64,000 nt of DNA, taken from NCBI RefSeq assembly GCF_000176015.1, contig NZ_ACYY01000002.1, positions 62,001 to 126,000 on the forward strand, in the 5' to 3' direction. Shown here piece by piece: positions 1-8,061 of this stretch. This DNA is from Rhodobacter ferrooxidans. GTDB taxonomy: Bacteria > Pseudomonadota > Alphaproteobacteria > Rhodobacterales > Rhodobacteraceae. The position numbers and the translations under genes were made by a program. Numbering within the stretch: position 1 is the stretch's first letter; every line of letters starts with the position of its first letter. The notes under the pieces are model-generated. The model was not told the origin of the DNA. It ran no database searches and was given only the letters and a program-made list of their open reading frames with translations.

Positions 1-1195
1 ACGCGGCTGGCGCACCCGCGGGACCGAGGATAACAGCCGCGCTGCCGGTCTGCGCACCTTTGGCATTTCCGGGTTGATGGGCGGCGTCTGCGGCGTTCTG
101 GTGCCGAACCTCGGGCCGCTGTTCGTCGGACTGGCGTTCTTGGCTTTCACTGCGGTGTTCGGCGGATTTTTCTGGCTGGAGGCCCGGCAGAACCGCGTTT
201 TCAGCGCCACCAGCGTAGTGGCGGGCATGCTGACCTTCCTGCTGGGCGTGTTGGCGGCGGCGGGAGATATCCAGCTGGCCATCGCCGCGGCGGTGGTGAT
301 GACGGTGCTGCTGGCGCTGCGCGAACCCCTGCACCGCTGGGTCGCCTCGGTCACCTGGGAGGAAATTCGCGCGGCGCTGATCCTGCTGGTGATGAGCTTT
401 CTGTTGCTGCCGATGCTGCCCAACCGGGCGCTGGACCCCTGGGGCGCGGTGAACCTTTATGAGGTCTGGCTGCTGGCGATCATGATCGCGCTGATCTCGT
501 TCGCCGGTTACGTCGCGGTGCGGCTGTTCGGTGACCGGCTGGGGATCATCGTCACGGCGGCGGCGGGCGGGCTGGCATCATCGACGGCCACCACGCTGAC
601 CTTCGCGCGACTGGGGCGCGAGGCGCCGGGGGCGGAGAACCTGCTGGCCGGCGGCATCCTGATCAGCGGTATGGTGATGCTGCTGCGGGTGGGGGTGATC
701 GCGGTGGCGCTGAACAACGCGCTGCTGGGGCTGTTGTGGCAACCCTTGCTGGCGGCGGCGTTGGTGATGGCGGCGGCGGCGCTGGCGATGATCTATGCAC
801 CGCATCGGTCGCATGCGGCGCAGCCGGGGCCGCATCTGACGATCTCCAACCCGCTGGTGCTGGGCGCCTCGCTGAAGCTGGCGGGGCTGATCGCGCTGGT
901 GATGCTGGCGGCGACGCTGGTGCAGCGGGCCTATGGCGACATGGGGGTGCTGATCGTGGCGGCGGCCTCGGGGATCGCCGATGTCGATGCCATCACCATC
1001 TCGATGGCGCGGATGAATGACGGGCTGGCGCTGGCGGCGCAGGCGATCTTGCTGGCGGTGACGGTCAATACCGTGTCGAAAGCGGTGATTGCCGCCTGGG
1101 TGGGCGGTGTGGCGGTGGGCAGCCGGGTGGCGCTGGCCAGCCTGGCGGCGCTGCTGGCCGGGGCGGGCGTGTTTTCCCTGCTGGTTGCGGGCTAA
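1..1195 (+). CDS. MgtC/SapB-family membrane protein with DUF4010 domain (5' partial)
   Basis: The frame is open to the left edge, so the gene starts before the window. The first visible residues (RGWRTRGTEDNSRAAGLRTF, then GISGLMGGVCG) match the conserved loop and following helix of MgtC/SapB-type proteins. An ATG exists at 74, but it lies inside this conserved segment and is not the likely start. The rest is very hydrophobic, with about ten predicted membrane helices, as expected for an MgtC N-terminal part followed by a DUF4010 domain. The substrate is unknown; MgtC relatives are linked to Mg2+ limitation and membrane potential. Its stop codon overlaps the stop codon of the convergent downstream gene by 4 bp. 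Confidence 0.8.
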   Translation, partial: RGWRTRGTEDNSRAAGLRTFGISGLMGGVCGVLVPNLGPLFVGLAFLAFTAVFGGFFWLEARQNRVFSATSVVAGMLTFLLGVLAAAGDIQLAIAAAVVMTVLLALREPLHRWVASVTWEEIRAALILLVMSFLLLPMLPNRALDPWGAVNLYEVWLLAIMIALISFAGYVAVRLFGDRLGIIVTAAAGGLASSTATTLTFARLGREAPGAENLLAGGILISGMVMLLRVGVIAVALNNALLGLLWQPLLAAALVMAAAALAMIYAPHRSHAAQPGPHLTISNPLVLGASLKLAGLIALVMLAATLVQRAYGDMGVLIVAAASGIADVDAITISMARMNDGLALAAQAILLAVTVNTVSKAVIAAWVGGVAVGSRVALASLAALLAGAGVFSLLVAG

Positions 1196-2736
1196 AGATA
1201 GCCGTGGATCGGCAGATGCCCGATCACCCAGCTTATGGCGCGCAGGCTGGCAGGTGCCTCGGGTTCCACCCGTAGCAGCGGTGCATGACCGGGCCTTGCC
1301 ACTGCCCAGAGCAGCCTTTTGCCGCGAAGTGACAAAGCATAGGAATTCTCGGGTGCCGACAGCCTGTCGATCATCGCCTCAAGTTCGGCCACCAACTCGG
1401 GCTGATCGAACTGCAAGCCCAGCTCGGTGTTCATCAAGGCCGAGCGCAGGTCGAAGTTCAGCGAGCCGACAACGGCGGTGCGGCCATCAACCAGAAACAC
1501 CTTGGAGTGCAGCACGTCGCGCTTGCCTTCGGGGCGGCGCGGCGGGCCGTATTCGTGCAGGTTGGCACCGGCGGCCAGCAGCGGCTGGCGGTAGTGGCGG
1601 TAGGCGCCATGCACCAGCACATTGTCGGTGGCCGACAGCGCGTTGGTCAGCAAGGTCACGCGCACCCCCCGCCGGGCCAGCCGCGACAGCGCCTGTAACG
1701 CCGGAATCCCCGGCACGAAATAGGGGGTGATCAGCCGCACCTCGTGTTGCGCGCCGTCCAGCAGGGTGGCGATGCCTTCCGACATCCAGGGCGTCACACG
1801 CTTGCCGAAGGCCTTTTCCGGCGGGTCGGCCAGCACGCTGGCCTTGTCGGTCCAGCGCAGCCGTTGCTGCAGCGCGGCCAGATCCGCGCGACCCACCGCG
1901 GCCTGAAACCGCTGCGCGGCACCGTCGTTCACGTGCCTGGCCAGCCTGCGGCGGAACCGCTTCATGTTGACCTTGAACCGCGGCGAAAGCGTCAGGATCG
2001 GCAGCACCAGGCCGAGGTTCCAGTAACCGTCGAACACCACCGCCAGATCGGCCACCGGCGGCCCGATCAGCAGGACATCGGCATCCTGCGCATTGCGCCC
2101 GCCGCCCTCCAACGCGCCGAAATACATGTCACCGATGTTGCGACCGCCGACGATGGCCAGCCGCCCGTCGGCCAGCCACATCTTGCCATGCATCCGCTTG
2201 GTAAAGCGCGACAGGCCCAGCAGCATCTCCAGCCCGCGGCGAAAAGCATGGCCGCGGTTGCGGGTGGGGTTGAACAGCCGCACATGCACGTTGGGATGCT
2301 GGTTCAGCGCCAGAAACGCCGGGTCAAAGCCCTGCACGTTCACATCGTCCAGCAAAAGCCGGATGCGCACGCCACGATCCGCCGCCGCCAGCAGTTCGGC
2401 CAGCATCAGCCAGCCGGTGGTGTCGGTGGACCAGGCGTAATACATCAGGTCCAGACTGCGCCCGGCCTGCCGCGCCGCGAGTGTGCGCAGGGTGAAGGCT
2501 TCGGCATTTTCCAGCACGTTCATCAGCCCGGTCTGGCCGGGATGCGCCGCCTCCAGCGGGTCGCAGAAGCTGTCCAGCGCGGTATCGGCGCCTGCGCGCG
2601 GCATCGCCACCATCATCGGCCCGCGCGCCCGCTTGGCGAACCTTGCGTAAGACCGGAAGCCCAGCCACGAGGCCACCAGAACCAGCACCGTCAGAACGGC
2701 CAGCCAGATCAACAGCTTGATGCCGAAGGCGGTCAT
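1192..2736 (-). CDS. Phospholipase D-family protein, cardiolipin synthase (ClsB/ClsC)-like
   Basis: The 514-aa protein has an N-terminal membrane helix (about residues 5-25) and two HKD motifs. HKD1 is H183-x-K185-x4-D190 (HGKMWLADG) and HKD2 is H410-x-K412-x4-D417 (HSKVFLVDG), both followed by the usual VGG/VGS-x-N. Two HKD motifs in one chain define the bilobed phosphatidyltransferase/phospholipase D fold, and the length and anchor resemble bacterial cardiolipin synthases ClsB/ClsC, which make cardiolipin at the inner membrane. The start codon overlaps the stop of the upstream EEP hydrolase by 4 bp. This arrangement recalls E. coli ybhP-clsB. The exact lipid acceptor cannot be told from sequence. 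Confidence 0.85.
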   Translation of the reverse strand: MTAFGIKLLIWLAVLTVLVLVASWLGFRSYARFAKRARGPMMVAMPRAGADTALDSFCDPLEAAHPGQTGLMNVLENAEAFTLRTLAARQAGRSLDLMYYAWSTDTTGWLMLAELLAAADRGVRIRLLLDDVNVQGFDPAFLALNQHPNVHVRLFNPTRNRGHAFRRGLEMLLGLSRFTKRMHGKMWLADGRLAIVGGRNIGDMYFGALEGGGRNAQDADVLLIGPPVADLAVVFDGYWNLGLVLPILTLSPRFKVNMKRFRRRLARHVNDGAAQRFQAAVGRADLAALQQRLRWTDKASVLADPPEKAFGKRVTPWMSEGIATLLDGAQHEVRLITPYFVPGIPALQALSRLARRGVRVTLLTNALSATDNVLVHGAYRHYRQPLLAAGANLHEYGPPRRPEGKRDVLHSKVFLVDGRTAVVGSLNFDLRSALMNTELGLQFDQPELVAELEAMIDRLSAPENSYALSLRGKRLLWAVARPGHAPLLRVEPEAPASLRAISWVIGHLPIHGYL

Positions 2737-3449
2737 TTTCCCGCGCCAAGCCGCAGCCGCGCCTTGATCGGCAGATGGTCCGAGGCGCGGCGGGCCAGCG
2801 GACTGTCATGCGTGGCGATATCCAGCAACTGGCCCTGATCGCAGATCATCATCCGGTCCAGCGGCAGCAGCGGATAGCGCGCGGGATAGCTGGCGCGCGG
2901 GCTGGCCGGGGTGAAATGCCGCGCGAAATGCCCCATCGCGGCACTGCCGGTATCGCGCCATTCGTTCAGATCGCCCATCAGCAGGGTCGGGCGGCGCTCC
3001 AGCGTGTTCAGCTTGGCCAGCAGCGCCTGTGCCTGCACCGCGCGCGACCCCGGCAACAGCCCCAGATGCGCCGAGATCACCCGCAGCGGCTGCCCCTTGA
3101 TCACCAGATCGGTCATCAACGCGCCGCGCGGCTCCAGCCCCGGCAGGGCAAGCTGATGCACCTCTTGCACCAGCGTGTCGCGCACCAAAAGCAGGTTGCC
3201 GTGCCAGCCATGCGAGTCGCGCTGACCCTTGACCGCCACCGGTACCAGCCCAAGGTCATGGCGCAAGCGGTCCAGATCCAGCAGCCCGGCGCGGCTGCCA
3301 AAGCGCATGTCGGCCTCTTGCAGCGCCAGAATGTCGGCACCGATTTCCGCGATCACCGCGGCGGTGCGGGCAAGATCGCGGCGCCGGTCGGCACCGATGC
3401 CCTTGTGGATGTTGTAGGAAGCCACCGAAAGGTCGCGCGCATGCATCAT
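2733..3449 (-). CDS. Endonuclease/exonuclease/phosphatase (EEP) family hydrolase, YbhP-like
   Basis: The 238-aa protein carries the EEP metallohydrolase signatures: SYNIHKG near the N-terminus, a metal-binding glutamate in ALQEAD, a central GDLNEW, and SDHLPI close to the C-terminus. The family cleaves phosphodiesters in nucleic acids, inositides or lipids. No signal peptide is obvious. It is translationally coupled to the downstream PLD-type protein (4-bp overlap), as YbhP is next to ClsB in E. coli, so a lipid-related role is plausible but inferred. It starts 32 bp after the end of ubiV, so it may share the ubiTUV transcript. Confidence 0.82.
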   Translation of the reverse strand: MMHARDLSVASYNIHKGIGADRRRDLARTAAVIAEIGADILALQEADMRFGSRAGLLDLDRLRHDLGLVPVAVKGQRDSHGWHGNLLLVRDTLVQEVHQLALPGLEPRGALMTDLVIKGQPLRVISAHLGLLPGSRAVQAQALLAKLNTLERRPTLLMGDLNEWRDTGSAAMGHFARHFTPASPRASYPARYPLLPLDRMMICDQGQLLDIATHDSPLARRASDHLPIKARLRLGAGK

Positions 3450-3481
3450 GCGACCCTTCTAGGCCAACGGCGCATGGGAAG

Positions 3482-4375
3482 CTAGGCGACCCAGTTTGCT
3501 CCGGCCTGACCGCGCAGATAGCCGTTGGCCAGCAAGCCATCGGGCGATGCTGCCCGTGCTGCCGCCTCCAAAGCTGCGGCATTGTCGGCGCCTGCCAGCG
3601 CATCGGTCAGCGCCTGCGCCAGCGCCACCATGTCGCCGGTCTGCGGTGAGAGCCGCAGAGATTGCACCCCGGCATCGGCAAGCGTCGTCAGATCATGGCC
3701 GGCAAAGGCGGTGGCCGCCGACAGGGTCTGCACCCCGTTCACCGCCAGAAACTGCTGGCCGTCCAGCGTATCGATGGTGCGGCCATCCAGATCGACGCCG
3801 CAGACAAACTGGCAGTTGTCCTTGCTGCGGTCGGTCAGCCGCGCGTGATAGCAGCGGCCCGAGATCGCCAGCGGCAAGCGGCCAAATCCCCAGACCTCGA
3901 CCGCCACGCCCAACCGCGCGCCGGTGGCTGCCAGCGAGGCAATCGCCGCCGGTGGCAGTTCCGGCGGCAGGCAGACCCGCTTGGCCCCCTTGGCCGCCAG
4001 CCATTCCAGCGTGCCTTCGTTATACACGTTCACCAGCGGTGAGATGCTGAACCCGGCCCCGGCAGGCAGATGCGCCAGCGCCGTCAGATCGGCCACCTCG
4101 ACCCCCAGCCCGGCCAGCCCCAGATCGTCGGTCATTTGCCGCTCGCGCTTCAGCGTCACCAGGGCCAGCGAGGTCAGCCAGACCTCCTTGCCCGCCGCCT
4201 GCAACCGTTCCACCGCGCGGGGAATCTCGTCCTGCCAGAACGGCAGGCGCTTGGAGCAGACAAATTCGCCCAGCACCACGCGGGCCACCGGAGCCTCGTC
4301 GGCAATGCGCGCGTAGAAATCGCGGATGCGCGGCGCATCCCAGAAAAACGCAATCGGGCCAAGCGTCAGGTCCAT
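3482..4375 (-). CDS. ubiV: UbiV, U32-family subunit for O2-independent ubiquinone hydroxylation
   Basis: A U32 peptidase-family protein of 297 aa from the ATG at 4375, which lies just after the ubiU stop; an ATG at 4399 would add eight residues inside ubiU. It shows the cysteine pattern of UbiV: one near residue 40 (GEFVCSKRL), then a cluster in RCYHARL and KDNCQFVC, expected to hold a [4Fe-4S] cluster. In the family UbiV forms a heterodimer with UbiU and hydroxylates ubiquinone precursors without oxygen, using prephenate as the oxygen donor. It follows ubiU and ubiT in one tight run, which strongly supports the assignment. Confidence 0.92.
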   Translation of the reverse strand: MDLTLGPIAFFWDAPRIRDFYARIADEAPVARVVLGEFVCSKRLPFWQDEIPRAVERLQAAGKEVWLTSLALVTLKRERQMTDDLGLAGLGVEVADLTALAHLPAGAGFSISPLVNVYNEGTLEWLAAKGAKRVCLPPELPPAAIASLAATGARLGVAVEVWGFGRLPLAISGRCYHARLTDRSKDNCQFVCGVDLDGRTIDTLDGQQFLAVNGVQTLSAATAFAGHDLTTLADAGVQSLRLSPQTGDMVALAQALTDALAGADNAAALEAAARAASPDGLLANGYLRGQAGANWVA

Positions 4376-4379
4376 GTCG

Positions 4380-5360
4380 TCACCGCCATTTCTTGGCATA
4401 GGCGCCGGTGGTCATCGCCTGACCCTCCGACAGCGCCGCCAGCGCGCCCGTGGGCATCGGCTTGCCCGCGGCCAGCGCGTCCACCGCATCGCGGAAACTG
4501 CGCACCACCTGCGCCACGTAGGCGCGCGAGCGTTGCCGCCCCTCGATCTTCAGCGCGGTCACCCCGGCTTTCGCCAGTTGCGGCAGCAGGTCTGTGGCGT
4601 TGAGGCTGGCAGGGTCGTCGAACACATGCCCTGTCTCGCCCTTCGAGGTGAAGCAGCCCTTGCACAGCGTCGGGTAGGGCGTCGGGTCGGTCTTGCCGAC
4701 CCGGTGGATGGTGAAACCGCCCAGCCGCGCCACCAGATCGGGGCCTTCCTGATCATAGACCACGTGGCTTGCGGGCGAGCAGACGCCGTTCATGTTGGGC
4801 GACTTGCCGGTGGCATAGGAGGACAGCGAACACCGCCCCTCGGCCATCACGCACAGCCCGCCGAACACGAAAACCTCGGTCTCCACCTCGGTTTCCTTGT
4901 TGATCGCGGCAATCTCGGCCACGGTCAGCACGCGCGGCAGCACCACCCGCTTGATGCCAAACTCGGCGGCGTAGAAGTTGATCACATCGGCATTGGCCGC
5001 CGCCGCCTGCACCGACAGATGCCGCCGCAGGTTGGGGTGGTTCTTGGTGGCATAGGCCAGCAGGCCAACGTCGGCCAGAATAACTGCATCGGCCCCGGCG
5101 CGTTCGGCATCGGCCACGGCGCGGTGCCACAGATCCTGGGCGCCTGCGCGGGGGAACGTGTTGATCGCCACCAGCACCTTGGCACCGTGCTGATGCGCAT
5201 AACGGATGCTGTCGGTCAGTTCGGCGCGCGAGAAGTTCAGGCCGGGAAAATTGCGGGCGTTGGTCTCGTCGGCAAAGCCGCAATAGACCGCATGGGCACC
5301 GGCCTCGACCGCAGCGCGCAGGGCGGCGGGGGTGCCCGCCGGGCAGACCAGTTCCATCAC
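4380..5360 (-). CDS. ubiU: UbiU, U32-family subunit for O2-independent ubiquinone hydroxylation
   Basis: The 326-aa U32 peptidase-family protein begins MMELVCPAGTPAALRAAV, the usual U32 N-terminus. Four conserved cysteines are visible in GLCVMAEGRCSLSS, NGVCSP and LCKGCF, matching the [4Fe-4S] site of UbiU rather than a protease active site. UbiU pairs with UbiV for anaerobic hydroxylation of the ubiquinone ring. Its ATG overlaps the ubiT stop (ATGA, 4 bp), and ubiV starts a few bases after its own stop, so the three genes are translated as a unit. This supports the ability to make ubiquinone without oxygen. Confidence 0.93.
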   Translation of the reverse strand: MMELVCPAGTPAALRAAVEAGAHAVYCGFADETNARNFPGLNFSRAELTDSIRYAHQHGAKVLVAINTFPRAGAQDLWHRAVADAERAGADAVILADVGLLAYATKNHPNLRRHLSVQAAAANADVINFYAAEFGIKRVVLPRVLTVAEIAAINKETEVETEVFVFGGLCVMAEGRCSLSSYATGKSPNMNGVCSPASHVVYDQEGPDLVARLGGFTIHRVGKTDPTPYPTLCKGCFTSKGETGHVFDDPASLNATDLLPQLAKAGVTALKIEGRQRSRAYVAQVVRSFRDAVDALAAGKPMPTGALAALSEGQAMTTGAYAKKWR

Positions 5361-5881
5361 AGCACACCTCCCGCGCGGTGCAGCGCCACGCCGGTGCGGC
5401 GTTCGGCAGCCGCCACCAGCCGTTTCAGCATCGGTGCCAGGGGCGGGGCCAGCCGGGTGATTTCCTCGGCCAGATCAAGCTCGGCATCGTCCACCGCATT
5501 GCGCAGGGCCAAGGCCGCCTCGGTATCGCCCTCGATCACCAGATCGCGGGAAAAGAACAGCGCGTCGCCATCGACCGCGCCGTGCACCAGCCCCAGCAGC
5601 GCCGACAGCTTGCCGGAAATCATGCAATCGGCGCCCTTGCCGTCGCGCTGCACCTTCACCTTGGCCACGCCACCCGGCAGCGAAAGCACCAGCACCAGCG
5701 GCAGGTCGGTCGGCGCCAGCGCGAAACTTTTCCCCGCCTGATCGCCCAACCGCGACACGATGCCCGGATGCCGCCGCAGGATGCCGCGCGTCAGTTGCGT
5801 CAGCATCAGCGACAGCGGCGGATTGGGCAGCAACCGCAGCGCCTGGGCGAAGGGTTTGGGAATGGCAAAGAATTCGGGCAT
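5357..5881 (-). CDS. ubiT: UbiT, SCP2-domain lipid-binding accessory protein of anaerobic ubiquinone synthesis
   Basis: A 174-aa protein with an SCP2 sterol-carrier-type domain, seen from the central PLVLVLSLPGGVAKVKV and the following CMISGKLSALLGLVHG. UbiT is the hydrophobic-precursor-binding partner (counterpart of aerobic UbiJ) in the O2-independent pathway. It heads the ubiT-ubiU-ubiV run and is divergent from ubiD across a 123-bp intergenic region that carries an FNR-type palindrome, so low-oxygen induction is likely. The assignment rests on domain type plus the very specific neighbours. Confidence 0.9.
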   Translation of the reverse strand: MPEFFAIPKPFAQALRLLPNPPLSLMLTQLTRGILRRHPGIVSRLGDQAGKSFALAPTDLPLVLVLSLPGGVAKVKVQRDGKGADCMISGKLSALLGLVHGAVDGDALFFSRDLVIEGDTEAALALRNAVDDAELDLAEEITRLAPPLAPMLKRLVAAAERRTGVALHRAGGVL

Positions 5882-5939
5882 GGCTCACCTGCCTCGGAAC
5901 GGGACTCGACCCTGCTATCATCCGAAAGCGCCCGCGCAA

Positions 5940-5953
5940 TTGATCCTTGTCAA
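5940..5953. promoter_or_regulatory. FNR/FnrL-type binding site between ubiT and ubiD
   Basis: The sequence TTGAT-CCTT-GTCAA differs from the FNR consensus TTGAT-N4-ATCAA at one position. It lies in the 123-bp divergent region between ubiT (leftward) and ubiD (rightward), about 60 bp from each start codon. In Rhodobacter-type bacteria FnrL uses this motif to switch genes on at low oxygen. Both divergent units belong to ubiquinone synthesis, which makes the location meaningful. Binding is inferred. Confidence 0.65.
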
Positions 5954-6004
5954 CTCGGGGCTTATGCGGGGTTGTTATGCGGGTGCGGTAACGCGAGGTT
6001 GAAC

Positions 6005-7504
6005 ATGCGCTCTCTTCCCCCCTTCCCCGAGCTTCGGGATTTTCTGGCCTGGTGCGAGGCGCAGGGCGATTTTCTGCGGATCGCGGCGCCGGTGTCGCTG
6101 CGGCACGAATCCACCGCCGTGGCCAGCAAGGTGCTGCGCAGCGGCGGGCCCGTGCTGCGGTTTGATCACGGCCATTTCGATGGCGTGCGCGCACAGATGC
6201 CGGTGATCGGCAATCTGTTCGGCACCACCTCGCGCGTGGCGGCGGGTTTGGGGCTGGCCTTGGAGCAAGTGCCTGATTTCGGGGCATTTCTGGCCGCCTT
6301 GCGCACGCCTGCGCCGGTTTCCGGCATGCGCGATGCGCTGTCGCGCTGGCCGCATCTGAAGGCCGCGTTGAACACCCGCGCCCAGATCAGCCGCAAAGGC
6401 CCGGTGCAGGCCGAGGTGATGACCGGCGATGATGTCGATCTTTCCCGCCTGCCGGTGCCGATCTGCTGGCCCGGCGATGCGGCGCCCTTGATCACCTGGC
6501 CGGTGGTGCTGACCCGGCCTTACGGCTCGACGCAAGCGCAGACCGAGACTTACAACTGCGGGGTTTACCGCGCGCAGGTGCTGGACCGGAACCGGCTGAT
6601 CATGCGCTGGTTGCCGCATCGCGGCGGTGCGGCGCATCAGCGCACATGGGCGCAGGCGGGTGAACCGGCGCCAGTGGCCATCGCTTTGGGCGCCGATCCG
6701 GCCTTGTTGCTGGCCGCCGCCTTGCCGCTGCCCGAGGCGGTATCGGAGCTGACATTCTCGGGCGTGTTGCGGGGGGCGCGGACGGCTTTGGTGCCTGCGA
6801 AGACCGTGCCGCTGATGGTGCCGGCGCTGGCCGAGATCGTGCTGGAAGGCTGGGTCCATCCCGGCGATCAGGCACCCGAGGGGCCTTATGGCGACCATAC
6901 CGGCTATTACAACTCGGTCGAGAATTTCCCGGTGATGCGCGTCAGTGCCATCACCCACCGCCGCGACCCGCTGTATCTGACCACCCACACCTGCCGCCCG
7001 CCGGATGAGCCTTCGGTGATTGCCGAGGTGTTCAACGATTTGGCCCTGCCGGTGATCCGCCAAAGCATCCCCGAGATGCGCGATCTGTGGCTGCCGCCTG
7101 CCGCCTGTTCCTATCGCATCGCGGTGATCAGCATCGACAAGCGCTATCCGGGGCAGGCGCGTCGGGTGATGCTGTCGCTGTGGGGGATGCTGGCGCAGTT
7201 CAGCTATACCAAGATGGTGATCGTGGTCGATGCCGACATCAACCCGCGCAACTGGGACGATATCGCCTGGGCGCTTTCGACCCGGATGGACCCGTCGCGC
7301 GATGTGGTGCTGCTGGAGCGCACGCCGATGGATTACCTGGATTTCGCCTCGCCCGAGGCCGGGTTGGCGGGCAAGATCGGCTTTGATGCCACCACAAAGA
7401 TCGGCACCGAAACCACCCGCGAATGGGGGCAGGTGATGGCGCAAAGCCCCGAAGCAGAGGCTTTTGCCGATGCGCTGCTGGCGCAGATCGGGGCGGGCAA
7501 ATGA
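6005..7504 (+). CDS. ubiD: UbiD, 4-hydroxy-3-polyprenylbenzoate decarboxylase
   Basis: A 499-aa UbiD-family decarboxylase. The ATG at 6005 is chosen because it begins the family N-terminus (MRSLPPFPELRDFLAWCEA); the frame is open further upstream but that would cross the promoter region. Family features include EGPYGDHTGYYN around residue 295-306 and the segment containing the active-site glutamates (VIAEVFNDLALPVI, with the RQSIPEM stretch). UbiD uses prenylated FMN to remove the carboxyl group from 4-hydroxy-3-polyprenylbenzoate. It overlaps ubiX, which makes that cofactor, by 4 bp, so the pair is a working unit. Confidence 0.93.
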   Translation: MRSLPPFPELRDFLAWCEAQGDFLRIAAPVSLRHESTAVASKVLRSGGPVLRFDHGHFDGVRAQMPVIGNLFGTTSRVAAGLGLALEQVPDFGAFLAALRTPAPVSGMRDALSRWPHLKAALNTRAQISRKGPVQAEVMTGDDVDLSRLPVPICWPGDAAPLITWPVVLTRPYGSTQAQTETYNCGVYRAQVLDRNRLIMRWLPHRGGAAHQRTWAQAGEPAPVAIALGADPALLLAAALPLPEAVSELTFSGVLRGARTALVPAKTVPLMVPALAEIVLEGWVHPGDQAPEGPYGDHTGYYNSVENFPVMRVSAITHRRDPLYLTTHTCRPPDEPSVIAEVFNDLALPVIRQSIPEMRDLWLPPAACSYRIAVISIDKRYPGQARRVMLSLWGMLAQFSYTKMVIVVDADINPRNWDDIAWALSTRMDPSRDVVLLERTPMDYLDFASPEAGLAGKIGFDATTKIGTETTREWGQVMAQSPEAEAFADALLAQIGAGK

Positions 7505-8061
7505 GGGTGGTTCTGGGGGTCTCCGGCGCATCCGGGGCGGCGCTGGCGCTGGCGGTGGCGCGGCATCTGCGGCAGGTCGGGGCGGCGGTCGATCTGGTGG
7601 TCAGCCGGGCGGGCGAGCGGACCCTGGCCGAGGAGGTGGGGCCGGGGGCTTTGGCCGAATTGCAGGGGTTGGCGACCACGGTGCATGGCTTGGGCAATGT
7701 GGGGGCGGCGATTGCTTCCGGCTCGACCCCGGTGGCGGGGATGATCGTGGCGCCCTGTTCGATGCGCAGCCTGGCGGCGATTGCGCTGGGGCTGGACGAC
7801 AACCTGCTGACCCGCGCGGCTTCGGTGCAGTTGAAGGAACGTCGCCCGCTGGTGCTGCTGGCGCGCGAGGCGCCGCTGACGCTGGCGCATCTGCGCAACA
7901 TGACCCAGGCGACCGAGATGGGGGCGATTGTGTTGCCCCCCGTGCCGGCGTTTTACCTGCATCCCGAAAGCGTGGCGGATGTGGTGGAGCAGATCGCCGC
8001 CCGCGCGGTGGACCTGTTGCGGCTGGCACCACCGGTCAGCAGGGTCTGGAACCCCAGCTAG
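7501..8061 (+). CDS. ubiX: UbiX, flavin prenyltransferase
   Basis: The 186-aa flavoprotein has the UbiX N-terminal GVSGASGAALAL FMN-binding loop, the PCSMRSLAAIA segment, and REAPLTLAHLRNM near residue 120-132, which includes prenyl-phosphate-binding residues. It makes prenylated FMN for UbiD. The start codon overlaps the ubiD stop (ATGA). Its stop codon overlaps the stop of convergent nnrS by 4 bp, which leaves no room for a terminator between the two genes. Confidence 0.95.
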   Translation: MRVVLGVSGASGAALALAVARHLRQVGAAVDLVVSRAGERTLAEEVGPGALAELQGLATTVHGLGNVGAAIASGSTPVAGMIVAPCSMRSLAAIALGLDDNLLTRAASVQLKERRPLVLLAREAPLTLAHLRNMTQATEMGAIVLPPVPAFYLHPESVADVVEQIAARAVDLLRLAPPVSRVWNPS

